The notes below the pieces were generated by a model. It made no database searches. It saw only the letters and a program-made list of their open reading frames with translations, and was not told the origin of the DNA. A stretch of DNA of 44,135 bases from Candidatus Bathyarchaeota archaeon (GTDB lineage Archaea; Thermoproteota; Bathyarchaeia; TCS64). Where the stretch lies: NCBI GenBank assembly GCA_017883585.1, contig JADGNG010000046.1, positions 1 through 44,135 on the forward strand, in the 5' to 3' direction. Below are positions 30,926-39,173 of the stretch, in pieces. The translations under genes and the position numbers were made by a program. Numbering within the stretch: position 1 is the first letter of the stretch; each line of letters opens with the position of its first letter.

Positions 30926-32611
30926 ATGCCTGAGATGACCGGCGCCGAGGCATACGTTAAAGCGCTTGAGAAGGAGGGCGTCGAGTATATCTTCGGGATA
31001 ACCGGCGCCGCTATCATACCGATCTGCGACGAGCTGCTGAAGTCGAAGATGCGCTATATCGGGGGGGTACACGAGCAGGGCTCGACCCACATGGCGGACG
31101 GCTACGCGCGCGTCTCCGGGAGGCCCGGGGTAGTGCAGGTGACTAGCGGCCCGGGGGCCACGAATATTGTTACCGGCCTCGCCACGGCGCAACTCGACTC
31201 TTCGCCCGTCGTCGCCCTCACGGGGCAGGTCCCACTCAGCATGGTGGGCACCGACGCCTTCCAGGAAGTCGACATCATAGGCATCACCGCCTCCGTCACC
31301 AAGCACAACATACAGGTCATGGAAGCGGCTGAGATACCGCACGCCATCAAGTCGGCCTTCTACATCTCCTCAACAGGCAGGAAGGGCGCCGTCCTCGTGG
31401 ACATCCCCAAGGACACCCAGACAGACAAGGCCGAGATGACCTTCCCAGAAAGCGTGGAGTTCAGGGGCTATCACCCAAACACTGAGCCCAACCCTCAGGA
31501 GATGCACTGGGCCGCGACTCTCCTCACAAAAGCGCGGAGGCCCGTCATAATCGCTGGGGGGGGTGCAGTAGCGTCTGGTGCGACAATGGAGCTCGTTGAG
31601 CTAGCCGAGATGTTGCAGGCGCCAATCGCCCACAGCCTGATGGGTAAGGGCGCCATTCCGAGCAACCACCCGCTATGCCTAGGCCTGTGCGGTATGCACG
31701 GGCGCATCGAGGCAAACTACATCGTCCCGGAAGCTGATGTCCTGCTAGTTGTAGGGGCACGTTTCAGCGACCGTACCACCGGTGCACTGAGCGGATTTGC
31801 CCCCAACGCGAGGATAATTCAAATTGACGTCGACAGGAGCGAGATTGATAAGAACGTTGACAGCATCACCCGAATAGTCGGTGACGCGAAGCTCGCCATC
31901 CGCGGGATAAGGGAGAAGATCGCCCAACAGAGGGCTACGGGACCAACCGACGCCGCCTTAGTGAAGCGCATTGCCGAGCTCAGGGCACAGACCAACACGC
32001 TGAACACCGACTCCCCGCTCTCAGGCCCACAGGTTATCAGGGCCATCAGGAGGGCGATGCCCCCCGATAGCATCGTGGTCACAGACGTCGGGCAGCACCA
32101 AATGTGGGCCGCCCAGCACTACGATGTGCGAGGCCCAGGCGAGTTCTTCACGAGCGGGGGCCTGGGCACGATGGGCTGGGGTACGCCGGCAGCCATAGGG
32201 GCGAAGGCAGCGAGGCCCGACCTCCCCGTTCTCAACATCTCAGGAGATGGCAGCTTCGCTATGACGGAGAACAACCTGGCTCTAGCCGTCGACGAGGGGT
32301 TCCCAGTAACAGTCGTGATCCTCAACAACGGCGTCCTCGGCATGGTCGCTCAGTGGCAGCGCTTGTTCTACGACCGCAGATACAGCACCGTCAAGAGGCC
32401 GAAGCACCCCGACTACGCCAAACTCGCTGAGACCTATGGCGCGACAGGTGTGAAAGCGGAGTCGATAAAGGACATCGAGACCACGATAAAGAGGAGCATC
32501 AAGGAGAAGCAAACTACCGTCATCGACGTTCCCATCGACCCCGAGGAGAACGTCTACCCCATGATCCCGCCAGGCATGGGCCTCAAAGACATCCTCCTAG
32601 GAGGCGTATGA
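30926..32611 (+). CDS. ilvB: Acetolactate synthase large subunit, copy 2
   Basis: This 561-residue paralogue of the 7258-8949 product is roughly half to 60% identical by eye. It keeps the catalytic Glu (HEQGSTHMADGYAR), TGQVPLSMVGTDAFQE, and the ThDP motif from GDGSFAMTENN to VILNNGVLGMV. ATG 30926 is 9 nt after GGAGG; an ATG at 30922 is out of frame. The difference GVLGM versus HMLGM after NN and the GITGAAIIPI versus GLPGGVVIPL N-terminus may reflect different substrate preference (acetolactate versus acetohydroxybutyrate); this is untested. No ilvC follows, so this operon must use the ilvC at 5760-6758. Confidence 0.96.
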   Translation: MPEMTGAEAYVKALEKEGVEYIFGITGAAIIPICDELLKSKMRYIGGVHEQGSTHMADGYARVSGRPGVVQVTSGPGATNIVTGLATAQLDSSPVVALTGQVPLSMVGTDAFQEVDIIGITASVTKHNIQVMEAAEIPHAIKSAFYISSTGRKGAVLVDIPKDTQTDKAEMTFPESVEFRGYHPNTEPNPQEMHWAATLLTKARRPVIIAGGGAVASGATMELVELAEMLQAPIAHSLMGKGAIPSNHPLCLGLCGMHGRIEANYIVPEADVLLVVGARFSDRTTGALSGFAPNARIIQIDVDRSEIDKNVDSITRIVGDAKLAIRGIREKIAQQRATGPTDAALVKRIAELRAQTNTLNTDSPLSGPQVIRAIRRAMPPDSIVVTDVGQHQMWAAQHYDVRGPGEFFTSGGLGTMGWGTPAAIGAKAARPDLPVLNISGDGSFAMTENNLALAVDEGFPVTVVILNNGVLGMVAQWQRLFYDRRYSTVKRPKHPDYAKLAETYGATGVKAESIKDIETTIKRSIKEKQTTVIDVPIDPEENVYPMIPPGMGLKDILLGGV

Positions 32612-32612
32612 C

Positions 32613-33107
32613 ATGCCACTGCACACAGTAAGCTTCTTGGTCGAGAACAAGCCAGGGGTCCTCTTTAAAGTCTCCAACCTCTTCAGGCGCCGCGGCTACA
32701 ACATAACTAGCCTAACCGTCGGCCCTGTCGAGGGGAGCCCCCTAAGCAGGATGACCGTCGTCGTCGATGCCGAGAGCCGCGTCCTCAACCAGATAGTCGA
32801 GCAGCTAGACAAGATGGTAGACGTGGTCAAGGTGAAGCGCCTTGACCCCATCAGAACGCTGAGCAGGGAGCTGCTCCTGATAAAGCTGAAGACGTCGGAC
32901 CCGATGGCAAGGATCGAGGCTGTGAACACGGTTAATGCCTACCACGGCCTCATACTCGACGTTGAGCCTGATATCCTGATCGCCGAGGTCACTGGGCCCA
33001 CCGACGAGATAGACGAGTTCCTGAAGAAGATCGTCCCCATCGGCATCGAGGAGATGAGCAGGACGGGGGCGGCCGCCATCGAGAGGGGAACCGTCAAGCT
33101 CGCCTAG
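32613..33107 (+). CDS. ilvN: Acetolactate synthase small subunit, copy 2
   Basis: The 164-residue regulatory subunit has an ACT domain (TVSFLVENKPGVLFKVSNLF, NITSLTVGPVEGS) and C-terminal ALS_ss domain (ELLLIKLKTSDPMARIEAVN, then FLKKIVPIGIEEMSRTGAAA). The ATG is 1 nt after the ilvB stop. It is most like the 6755-7255 product, with the same lengths and domain order, so both subunits were duplicated together. Confidence 0.95.
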   Translation: MPLHTVSFLVENKPGVLFKVSNLFRRRGYNITSLTVGPVEGSPLSRMTVVVDAESRVLNQIVEQLDKMVDVVKVKRLDPIRTLSRELLLIKLKTSDPMARIEAVNTVNAYHGLILDVEPDILIAEVTGPTDEIDEFLKKIVPIGIEEMSRTGAAAIERGTVKLA

Positions 33108-33198
33108 GCTCCGATCGCTCAATTTTAGGCCGCTATAATGGATCATTTGTCGCCTTAATCGTCAGTTCTTAATACAGGCGGCGCAGTACTCACCCCCC

Positions 33199-34242
33199 AT
33201 GTGCCAGCTTGTCGGGTACATCGGCGATAGGCCGATCGCCCCATTCATACTCAAGGCCCTAGAACTACAGGAGGCCTACTTGGGCGCGCACGCCACGGGC
33301 ATGGGCGTCATAGACCCAAAAGGGAAGATACAGGTCCAGAAGGCGTCGGGGCCAGTCGTCTCGGTAAAGAAGTCCACGAGCATCATGAAGCTCAAGGGAA
33401 ACGTCGGCATTGGCCACAGCAGATATAGCCTCATCGCACGTGAGGACCCCCGCTGCGACATAGATTCAATGTGCCACCCCTTCACTAACGACGCCTGTGA
33501 CATCGCAATGATGCATAACGGCGACATCGCCAACTTCAAAGAGCACTGGGACCGACTCAAAACCAACCACAAATTCAAGGGTTACAACCCCGCCGTCGAC
33601 TGGATAACGGACAGCGAGGTCGCAGTCCACATGATCGATGAGGAGGTCAAGAAGGGCGCAGACTTCGACGAGGCGCTACGCACTGTGATGCCAAAACTCA
33701 CCGGTCAGGTCCTTCTCTGCCTTATAACCGAGAGTGAGCCCGATACCATCTGGCTCGCCAACAGATGGCAGCCCTGCTACCTCGGCATAGGAAAGGACGA
33801 GACCATGTGGGTCAGTAGCAAGGTGGGCCTCGAGCCCGTCAAGGACGAGTTGAAGAAGATCTACTCGCCGCCGAAGAACAGCCTCATCAAGCTCACACGG
33901 GGCAAGGCGGACGTTCAGGTGCTCGACCCCAACTACAAGGTCGCCGACCTGAAGCTGAATAAGAGGATACTGAAGGAGGGGATCCTGAGCATCCTCGGGG
34001 TCTCGGACCTCGACTTCCACCGCCTCTGGTACTCACTCGACAAGACCCACTGGTCGAAAGCGTACGGCGTCGACCAGGAGGAGTGGAAGGCCCTACGCCG
34101 CGACTACGGCGTCAGCATAGTCAACCCCCTCATTGAGACCCTAGACGAGCTAATCGAGGCGGGGAAGATTGAGAGGAGCATCGACTACCGCCGAGAGGGG
34201 TGCACCGCGAAGACGCCGCGCTTCCTCTTCAGCTTAGTGTAA
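33199..34242 (+). CDS. Class II glutamine amidotransferase-domain protein
   Basis: The 347-residue protein starts MCQLVGYIGD, placing Cys2 as the N-terminal nucleophile of an Ntn amidotransferase. GIGHSRYS, DIAMMHNGDIANF and TDSEVAVHMIDEE match the GlmS/PurF glutaminase domain (to about residue 230). The synthase half of GlmS or PurF is absent; the last 110 residues are helical and basic with no known domain. It may supply ammonia to an unknown partner or process an amide itself. TTAATACAGG about 27 nt before the ATG suggests leaderless transcription. Confidence 0.78.
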   Translation: MCQLVGYIGDRPIAPFILKALELQEAYLGAHATGMGVIDPKGKIQVQKASGPVVSVKKSTSIMKLKGNVGIGHSRYSLIAREDPRCDIDSMCHPFTNDACDIAMMHNGDIANFKEHWDRLKTNHKFKGYNPAVDWITDSEVAVHMIDEEVKKGADFDEALRTVMPKLTGQVLLCLITESEPDTIWLANRWQPCYLGIGKDETMWVSSKVGLEPVKDELKKIYSPPKNSLIKLTRGKADVQVLDPNYKVADLKLNKRILKEGILSILGVSDLDFHRLWYSLDKTHWSKAYGVDQEEWKALRRDYGVSIVNPLIETLDELIEAGKIERSIDYRREGCTAKTPRFLFSLV

Positions 34243-34313
34243 TTTTTTCCACATTTTACTCGGAGGAGTGGCAATGGATTCATCGCCCGCCCCCTAAATG
34301 AAATAGGATCAAC

Positions 34314-34321
34314 TTTTTTTT
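34314..34321 (+). terminator. T8 tract after the amidotransferase gene
   Basis: Eight T residues follow the gene by about 70 nt, with a shorter T6 run at 34244-34249; T tracts end archaeal transcripts. Confidence 0.45.
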
Positions 34322-35023
34322 CTAAATGGTCCCATACTTGGCGTAGACTGCGCTGAGGGTCGAACCGGCGAGGAGCTCCTTCCGGGTCTTCTTCTCGCTG
34401 TTGGCCCTTTCGAGGGCGCGCTCGATGGCCTCCTCTATCGCCGTGTCTGGGACGACGGTGACGCCGTCGACGTCGCCTACCACTAGATCGCCTTCCTCGA
34501 CGTTGACACCGCCGCACCTGATCCTGCACCCGTAGCCGATAGCGACGACCCTCCCCTTGCTGCTTATCGGGCGTAAGCCGGAGGCGAACACGGGGAACAT
34601 CATCTCCTCGATCTGCCTGATATCCCTGGCGAGGCCATCGATGACGGCACCCGAGGCGCCTCTGCACCGGGCAGCAGTTGAAAGCAGCTCACCCCAGAGC
34701 GCGGCGGACGTTGAGCTGTTGGATGCGACCACCATCAGGTCGTCCTTCTTCAGGGCATCTATGCCCTCTAGCTGGAGCTTGAAGGTCTCCTGCTCCGGCT
34801 CGTGGATATCCACCATCAGCATCGTGTGAGCTGTGCCTACGACGACGGCACCGGGGTACACTGGGCGTATTCCCTGCGTCATACACTGGCTCCTTATCCC
34901 CATTCCGTCGAGGACATCGCTAAGTAGACTTGAGTTGAGCTTCTCCCGGACTAGCTGCAGGTCTACCTTACTCTTCTTGACCAAATCAATCGAGTATAGG
35001 ACCCCACGGCCAGCCTTTAACAT
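34322..35023 (-). CDS. RraA-like / 4-hydroxy-4-methyl-2-oxoglutarate aldolase family protein
   Basis: The 233-residue protein has the RraA fold pattern: SSLLSDVLDGMGIRSQCM, GTAHTMLMV, ALWGELLSTAARCRGASGAV and IDGLARDIRQI, in which the Gly-x3-Leu, Arg and Asp residues of the aldolase active site are conserved, then GDLVVGDVDGVTVVP. In bacteria relatives act as HMG aldolases or as RraA, an inhibitor of RNase E; archaeal roles are mixed. It is divergent from TerC. Confidence 0.82.
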   Translation of the reverse strand: MLKAGRGVLYSIDLVKKSKVDLQLVREKLNSSLLSDVLDGMGIRSQCMTQGIRPVYPGAVVVGTAHTMLMVDIHEPEQETFKLQLEGIDALKKDDLMVVASNSSTSAALWGELLSTAARCRGASGAVIDGLARDIRQIEEMMFPVFASGLRPISSKGRVVAIGYGCRIRCGGVNVEEGDLVVGDVDGVTVVPDTAIEEAIERALERANSEKKTRKELLAGSTLSAVYAKYGTI

Positions 35024-35100
35024 CTTAGGCTCGACAACAAACCCTTTAAGGTCAAAATATTCTGTAAGGGGAGTAACCCCCGTTCCCGAGGGTTGTACCG

Positions 35101-36048
35101 ATGGAAGTTAGCTTAACTTGGTGGTTGATGTTCCACGCCGCGATAGCGGTCATGCTATTGATAGACCTCTTCACGAGCAGGGGGAAGGGCAAGCTCACCC
35201 TCAAGCGTGACATACTCTTCAGTATAATCTGGATCGGCATCGGCCTCGCCTTCGGTGCGATCATCTTCTTCGAGTTCGGCTCAGAGGAGGGGCTGAAGTA
35301 CATTACAGCTTACGTGACTGAGAAGGCATTAAGCATTGACAACCTCTTCGTCTTCATTGTCATCTTCACCTACTTTGCCGTCCCGTTCGAGAGGCAGCAC
35401 AAGACTCTATTCTATGGCATCATCGGCGCTATCCTCTTCAGGGCCGCCTTCATCTACGTCGGCGTCGAGCTTATCGACAGGTTCCATTTCGTCGTCTACA
35501 TATTTGGGGCTGTTCTCCTCTACTCGGCCTATAAGCTCATCAAGGGGAAGATCGGGGAGTCCAACCCGGCTGAGAACCCCATTGTGAAGTTCGTGAGGAG
35601 GTTCCTTCCGGTCTGCGAGAACTACGACGGTGACAAGTTCTTTTCGAAAGTAAACGGGGCGTTGATGTGCACCCCTTTAATCGTGGTTCTCCTTGTAATC
35701 GAGACGACGGATATCATGTTCGCCCTCGACTCGGTGCCAGCGGTTCTGACTATCACGGGAGAGTTCTTCACAGCTTATACTAGCAACATCATGGCGATCC
35801 TCGGCCTACGTGCCCTCTACTTCGTCGTAGCTCACGCCATGGGTGAGCTCAAGTATCTCGACAAGGGCCTCGCCATCGTCCTCGCATATCTTGGAATCAA
35901 GACCTTCGCGGGCTTCTTTGGGTTTGAGGTCCCCACGCTCTGGAATATGGTGATAATACTCGGCACTATTGCCTTCTTCATCGTTTTGTCCCTCGTCCGC
36001 AAGGACACGGGGGAGAAGAAGAGCAAGGCGGAAGCGGCGGCCGCCTAG
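35101..36048 (+). CDS. TerC family integral membrane protein
   Basis: The 315-residue protein has about eight or nine hydrophobic segments and the two TerC signatures EKALSIDNLFVF and FALDSVPAVLTIT, whose acidic residues lie in the membrane. Bacterial relatives (Alx, TerC, MeeF/MeeY) export Mn(II) or support metal loading of secreted proteins; manganese handling is the best guess. The C-terminus is short and charged (KKSKAEAAAA). A TATA-like AAAATATTC lies about 40 nt upstream of the ATG. Confidence 0.9.
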   Translation: MEVSLTWWLMFHAAIAVMLLIDLFTSRGKGKLTLKRDILFSIIWIGIGLAFGAIIFFEFGSEEGLKYITAYVTEKALSIDNLFVFIVIFTYFAVPFERQHKTLFYGIIGAILFRAAFIYVGVELIDRFHFVVYIFGAVLLYSAYKLIKGKIGESNPAENPIVKFVRRFLPVCENYDGDKFFSKVNGALMCTPLIVVLLVIETTDIMFALDSVPAVLTITGEFFTAYTSNIMAILGLRALYFVVAHAMGELKYLDKGLAIVLAYLGIKTFAGFFGFEVPTLWNMVIILGTIAFFIVLSLVRKDTGEKKSKAEAAAA

Positions 36049-36094
36049 ATTATTATCTAATACCGTTTCTTACGACTGAGGGGGGAGAGTATTA

Positions 36095-36171
36095 TGGCGG
36101 GTTCGGAGGGATTCGGACCCTCGGCCAACGGCTTAAGAGGCCGCCGCTCTACCTTGCTGAGCTACGAACCC
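36095..36171 (-). tRNA. tRNA-Lys (anticodon CTT), CCA encoded
   Basis: On the minus strand, acceptor arms GGGTTCG and CGAACCC pair (36165-36171 with 36099-36105). The D arm is GCTC-AGCAAGGTA-GAGC, the anticodon arm GCGGC-CTCTTAA-GCCGT reads CTT, and the T arm is GAGGG-TCCGAAT-CCCTC. The discriminator is G and CCA follows in the genome. A TATA-like CGTTTAAATTTAG lies at about 36193-36205. Confidence 0.95.
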
Positions 36172-36241
36172 GGTCGCCAACACTCATGCAAGCGTCTAAA
36201 TTTAAACGTTTCAGCCTAGAAGGCTAGTAAAAGTGGGGATG

Positions 36242-36589
36242 TTATTTGATCAGCTTGACCTTGGAGGGCTCGACGCCTTCGGCGACAAGCTGTGAGAGAG
36301 TCTTCGCCTCACCGCCCGCGGCCTTGATCTTCTCCTTAGCCTGTTCGCTGAAGGAGAAGGCCGCGACGGTCACGGGGTGCTCGAGTGTGCCGGATGCGAG
36401 GACCTTGCCGGGTACGGCGGCTATCTCACCCTCCTTGGTGAGCCTGTTTATGCTGCTCAGGTTGACGTCTACCCTGATCCTCTTCGGCTTGTCGAGCTCC
36501 TCGGCGAGGGCGCCCCAGATGGGCTGACCCGTCTTCTTCTTCGCCGTCTTTAGCTCCCTTATGGTCTTCTCAAGTTCACTGTTCATCAT
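36242..36589 (-). CDS. rpl18e: Ribosomal protein L18e (eL18)
   Basis: About 115 residues from MMNSELEKTIRELKTAKKKT, with QPIWGALAEELDKPKRIRVD, VNLSSINRL, VPGKVLASGTL and VAAFSFSEQAKEKI, all diagnostic for L18e of the large subunit. The frame is open 15 codons further upstream (to 36634), inside rpoD, but family members begin at the MNSELEKT region, so ATG 36589 (or 36586) is used. It overlaps the rpoD end by about 11-14 nt. It is the last gene of S13-S4-S11-rpoD-L18e. Confidence 0.93.
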   Translation of the reverse strand: MMNSELEKTIRELKTAKKKTGQPIWGALAEELDKPKRIRVDVNLSSINRLTKEGEIAAVPGKVLASGTLEHPVTVAAFSFSEQAKEKIKAAGGEAKTLSQLVAEGVEPSKVKLIK

Positions 36590-37523
36590 ATGTTGGTTCA
36601 CTTCCTGGTCCTGCTCCGCCTCCACCTTCCTCACCCTCTTCCTCCTCCTCGAACTCGCCGGAACCGATGCTGTAGAGGCGACGACCCACCTCTGTGGGTG
36701 CCTCGAAGTCCTCTATCTCCTCGTGTAGCTCGCCAGCGTCTACTTTGCGCTTGAGCTCCTCGAGCTTTGCGTTGAGGATCTTCACAGCCTCGGTTACTAT
36801 CCTCTCCGGTGGGAGTGCGCCTGTGGATTCGACCGTGAAGATGAACTCGTCCATCTTCATGTGGTCCTTGAAGGTGCCTTCCTTTAGGAGGCTGACGCAT
36901 GTTGGGCTGCGGTTGAAGGCCTGGATGTCCACGACCTTTACTGTGTCCTTCCTTGGCAGCACGACGCCCCTCGGCGCCTCCTCGAGGCACTTCGCCGCGG
37001 TCGCCGCGTCGGTCTTGAACTCCGCGACGTTATAGTAGATCGCCATCGCGACGGGGCTCCACTTCGTGTGGAAGCGCCCCTTCCCGAGTTGGGCGTACGC
37101 CTCGAGGCTTATCGACTGACCCGCGGCCAGCTTCGCCAGGGGGATGTACGGGCTCACCGGGGTCACGGCGGGGTCCACCGGCTGTAGGTCGCCCGAGTAG
37201 ACGGTCTTCTTCTCGTCCTCTGCCTTTACGCTGAGGCTAAGAGTCACGCGGCACTTGGGGCAGCCAAGGTCGGCTTTGCAGTCGCACTCCGACGGCAGCC
37301 TGTAATGCTCCAGGTCAGTCTTGAGGGGCACTAGCCCTATGCGGTGGGCTAGTACCTCGTCTGGGACGACGCTTGTGTTGTCGTAGTAGAAGATGTCCTC
37401 TATGGCCATAGTTGGGACTTCGCTGATCATGGTCCTGCGCAGTGCGTTGGCGAAGGCGCTGTCTATGCCGTCCGCGATGAAGCGGATGGTGTCCTCGTTT
37501 ACGCTTAGCACCGTTACCTTCAT
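36576..37523 (-). CDS. rpoD: DNA-directed RNA polymerase subunit D
   Basis: The 315-residue subunit (archaeal counterpart of Rpb3 and bacterial alpha) starts VLSVNEDTIRFIADGIDSAFA, with the dimerisation motif NALRRTMISEVPTMAIEDI. It joins subunit L to seed the enzyme. Cys80, Cys82, Cys88 and Cys91 (CDCKADLGCPKC) resemble the zinc site of eukaryotic Rpb3. The ferredoxin-like region (about 155-215) keeps only Cys179 and Cys209, so the Fe-S cluster of some archaeal D subunits is probably missing. The C-terminus is Glu/Gly-rich. Confidence 0.96.
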   Translation of the reverse strand: MKVTVLSVNEDTIRFIADGIDSAFANALRRTMISEVPTMAIEDIFYYDNTSVVPDEVLAHRIGLVPLKTDLEHYRLPSECDCKADLGCPKCRVTLSLSVKAEDEKKTVYSGDLQPVDPAVTPVSPYIPLAKLAAGQSISLEAYAQLGKGRFHTKWSPVAMAIYYNVAEFKTDAATAAKCLEEAPRGVVLPRKDTVKVVDIQAFNRSPTCVSLLKEGTFKDHMKMDEFIFTVESTGALPPERIVTEAVKILNAKLEELKRKVDAGELHEEIEDFEAPTEVGRRLYSIGSGEFEEEEEGEEGGGGAGPGSEPTYDEQ

Positions 37524-37538
37524 TGCAGCACCACCAGC

Positions 37539-38003
37539 TTACGGCCTTCTTCCTCTCCTTCCTCCAGGCTTGCGTGTGCCATCGTGGGGGACAGGTGTGA
37601 CCTCTTCGATGCGACCGATCCTGAAGCCGCTTCGGGCGAGGATACGGATCGCTGCTTGCGCGCCTGGGCCTGGGGTCTTTGACCCGCTGCCTCCGGGCGC
37701 GCGTACCTTGATGTGTATGCCCGTGATGCCCTTGTCGCGGCCCCAGTCGGCTATCTGCTGTGCGGCCTTCATCGCGGCGTAGGGGCTCGGTTTGAGTCTG
37801 TCCGCCTTGACGAACATGCCGCCTGTAGCGAAGCCGAAGGTCTCGGCGCCTGTGAGGTCTGTCATGTGGATGATAGTGTTGTTGAAGCTGCTGAACACGT
37901 GGACTATCGCCCACTTGTCACCAGTTGGCGGAGGTGTCGTAACCGGCGTCGGCGCCGGTGTCGAATTCGGGCTCGGCGTCGGTGGCGTGGTTTCGTTACT
38001 CAA
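37539..38003 (-). CDS. rps11: Ribosomal protein S11 (uS11) with Pro/Thr-rich N-terminal extension
   Basis: The 154-residue protein has the S11 core: [58 protein letters not shown] and the end [14 protein letters not shown]. It binds 16S rRNA in the platform. The first 28 residues are a Pro/Thr/Ser-rich extension ([19 protein letters not shown]) that most archaeal S11 proteins lack or have in shorter form. It overlaps the S4 stop by 8 nt and lies 15 nt before rpoD. Confidence 0.96.
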   Translation of the reverse strand: MSNETTPPTPSPNSTPAPTPVTTPPPTGDKWAIVHVFSSFNNTIIHMTDLTGAETFGFATGGMFVKADRLKPSPYAAMKAAQQIADWGRDKGITGIHIKVRAPGGSGSKTPGPGAQAAIRILARSGFRIGRIEEVTPVPHDGTRKPGGRRGRRP

Positions 38004-38547
38004 CCTTGTTTCCTCCTGCGATTTCGTTTACCATCATCTCCCTGCGGAGCGGGTGATCCTTGTTGCTGTACGGGCTGACGTCTGTGAAGTCGATGGTCTT
38101 CTCGTCGTCGATCAGGACGTGGTAGCCTGGGACCCTGACCTCCTTACCGGAGATGCTGATGTGGCCGTGTGAGATGAGCTGTCTGGCCTGCCAGAGGCTC
38201 TTGACCATCCCCTTCCTGAATATGAAGGTCTCTAGCCTGCGCTCCATGAGGTCCTCGATGCTCAGGGTGAGGATGTCGTCGAGCGTCCCGTTCTCCTGGA
38301 CGAGCCCCATCTTGTGGAGCTTGCCGATCATCTCCTTCTCCTGCTTTTCGCGCTCAGTCGCCGTCTGGGCGAGTAAGCCACGGGCCCTGCGGCGCAGGTC
38401 ACTGAGCTTCGTCCTCGCGCGCCAGAGCTCGCGCTTGTTGCGTAACCCGTATGCGCCGAGGAGCTTCAGCTCCTCCATGAACATCTCCGTGTCGTATGGG
38501 ACACGGGGAGTCGTGTACATCTTATGCTGTTTCTTTGGGTCTCCCAT
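37996..38547 (-). CDS. rps4: Ribosomal protein S4 (uS4)
   Basis: The 183-residue protein has [38 protein letters not shown] and an S4 RNA-binding domain ([20 protein letters not shown], then [20 protein letters not shown]). It nucleates 30S assembly. It is 4 nt after the S13 stop and overlaps S11 by 8 nt. Confidence 0.96.
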   Translation of the reverse strand: MGDPKKQHKMYTTPRVPYDTEMFMEELKLLGAYGLRNKRELWRARTKLSDLRRRARGLLAQTATEREKQEKEMIGKLHKMGLVQENGTLDDILTLSIEDLMERRLETFIFRKGMVKSLWQARQLISHGHISISGKEVRVPGYHVLIDDEKTIDFTDVSPYSNKDHPLRREMMVNEIAGGNKVE

Positions 38548-38551
38548 GCTC

Positions 38552-39031
38552 CTACTCCTCCTTCTTCGCTGCTGCCGGCTGCTGTAGCTGCTTCTTGGTG
38601 ACGCCTACGCTACGGCCCTTCCTCGCCGTGGTCTTCGTGTGCTGTCCACGGACCTTGATACCCCTCGCGTGGCGTTCTCCCTTCCAGCTCCGGGTTTCCC
38701 TCATGAGCTCTAGTTCGTCCTTGGTCCTTATGTCCAAGTCGGAGGCGAGCAGGTGGTGGTCACCACCCGTTATGGGATCCTTCCTGTGATTGAGCATCCA
38801 CTTGGGCAACCCCACCTTTACGGGGTCTTCAAGTGCGTCCTCCAGACGCTTTACCTCTGCGTCGGAGAGGCTCCCCAACCTGTGGGTCGGATCTACGCCA
38901 GCCGCCTTGGTCAAGGATAAGGCCATGCGTATACCCATCCCCTTAATATCGGAGATGGCGTACGGGACAGCCTTCGTACCATCGAGGTTCGACCCGTGCA
39001 GCCTTACTATGTAGTTGAATTCCCTTGACAC
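38552..39031 (-). CDS. rps13: Ribosomal protein S13 (uS13)
   Basis: The 159-residue protein has FNYIVRLHGSNLDGTKAVPY, ISDIKGMGIRMALSLTKAAG, and the basic end with RSWKGERHARGIKVRGQHTK. It sits in the 30S head and contacts the P-site tRNA and the large subunit. The start is GTG 39031. It is the first gene of the cluster. A TATA-like CGTTTTTATG (about 39067-39075) is roughly 40 nt upstream, and TGTAACTGTTGAAC (39053-39066) sits just downstream of it. Confidence 0.96.
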   Translation of the reverse strand: MSREFNYIVRLHGSNLDGTKAVPYAISDIKGMGIRMALSLTKAAGVDPTHRLGSLSDAEVKRLEDALEDPVKVGLPKWMLNHRKDPITGGDHHLLASDLDIRTKDELELMRETRSWKGERHARGIKVRGQHTKTTARKGRSVGVTKKQLQQPAAAKKEE

Positions 39032-39173
39032 TGCGGAAATCTCCCGACAGTTTGTAACTGTTGAACATAAAAACGTTGCCTAAAATTGTCCCTTTGTATC
39101 TACGGGCGTGACCTGCCGACTCCGCGTGATCGAGGCGGCTTAGGTGGACAAAGACGGGTGGTTGCGACGTTGC

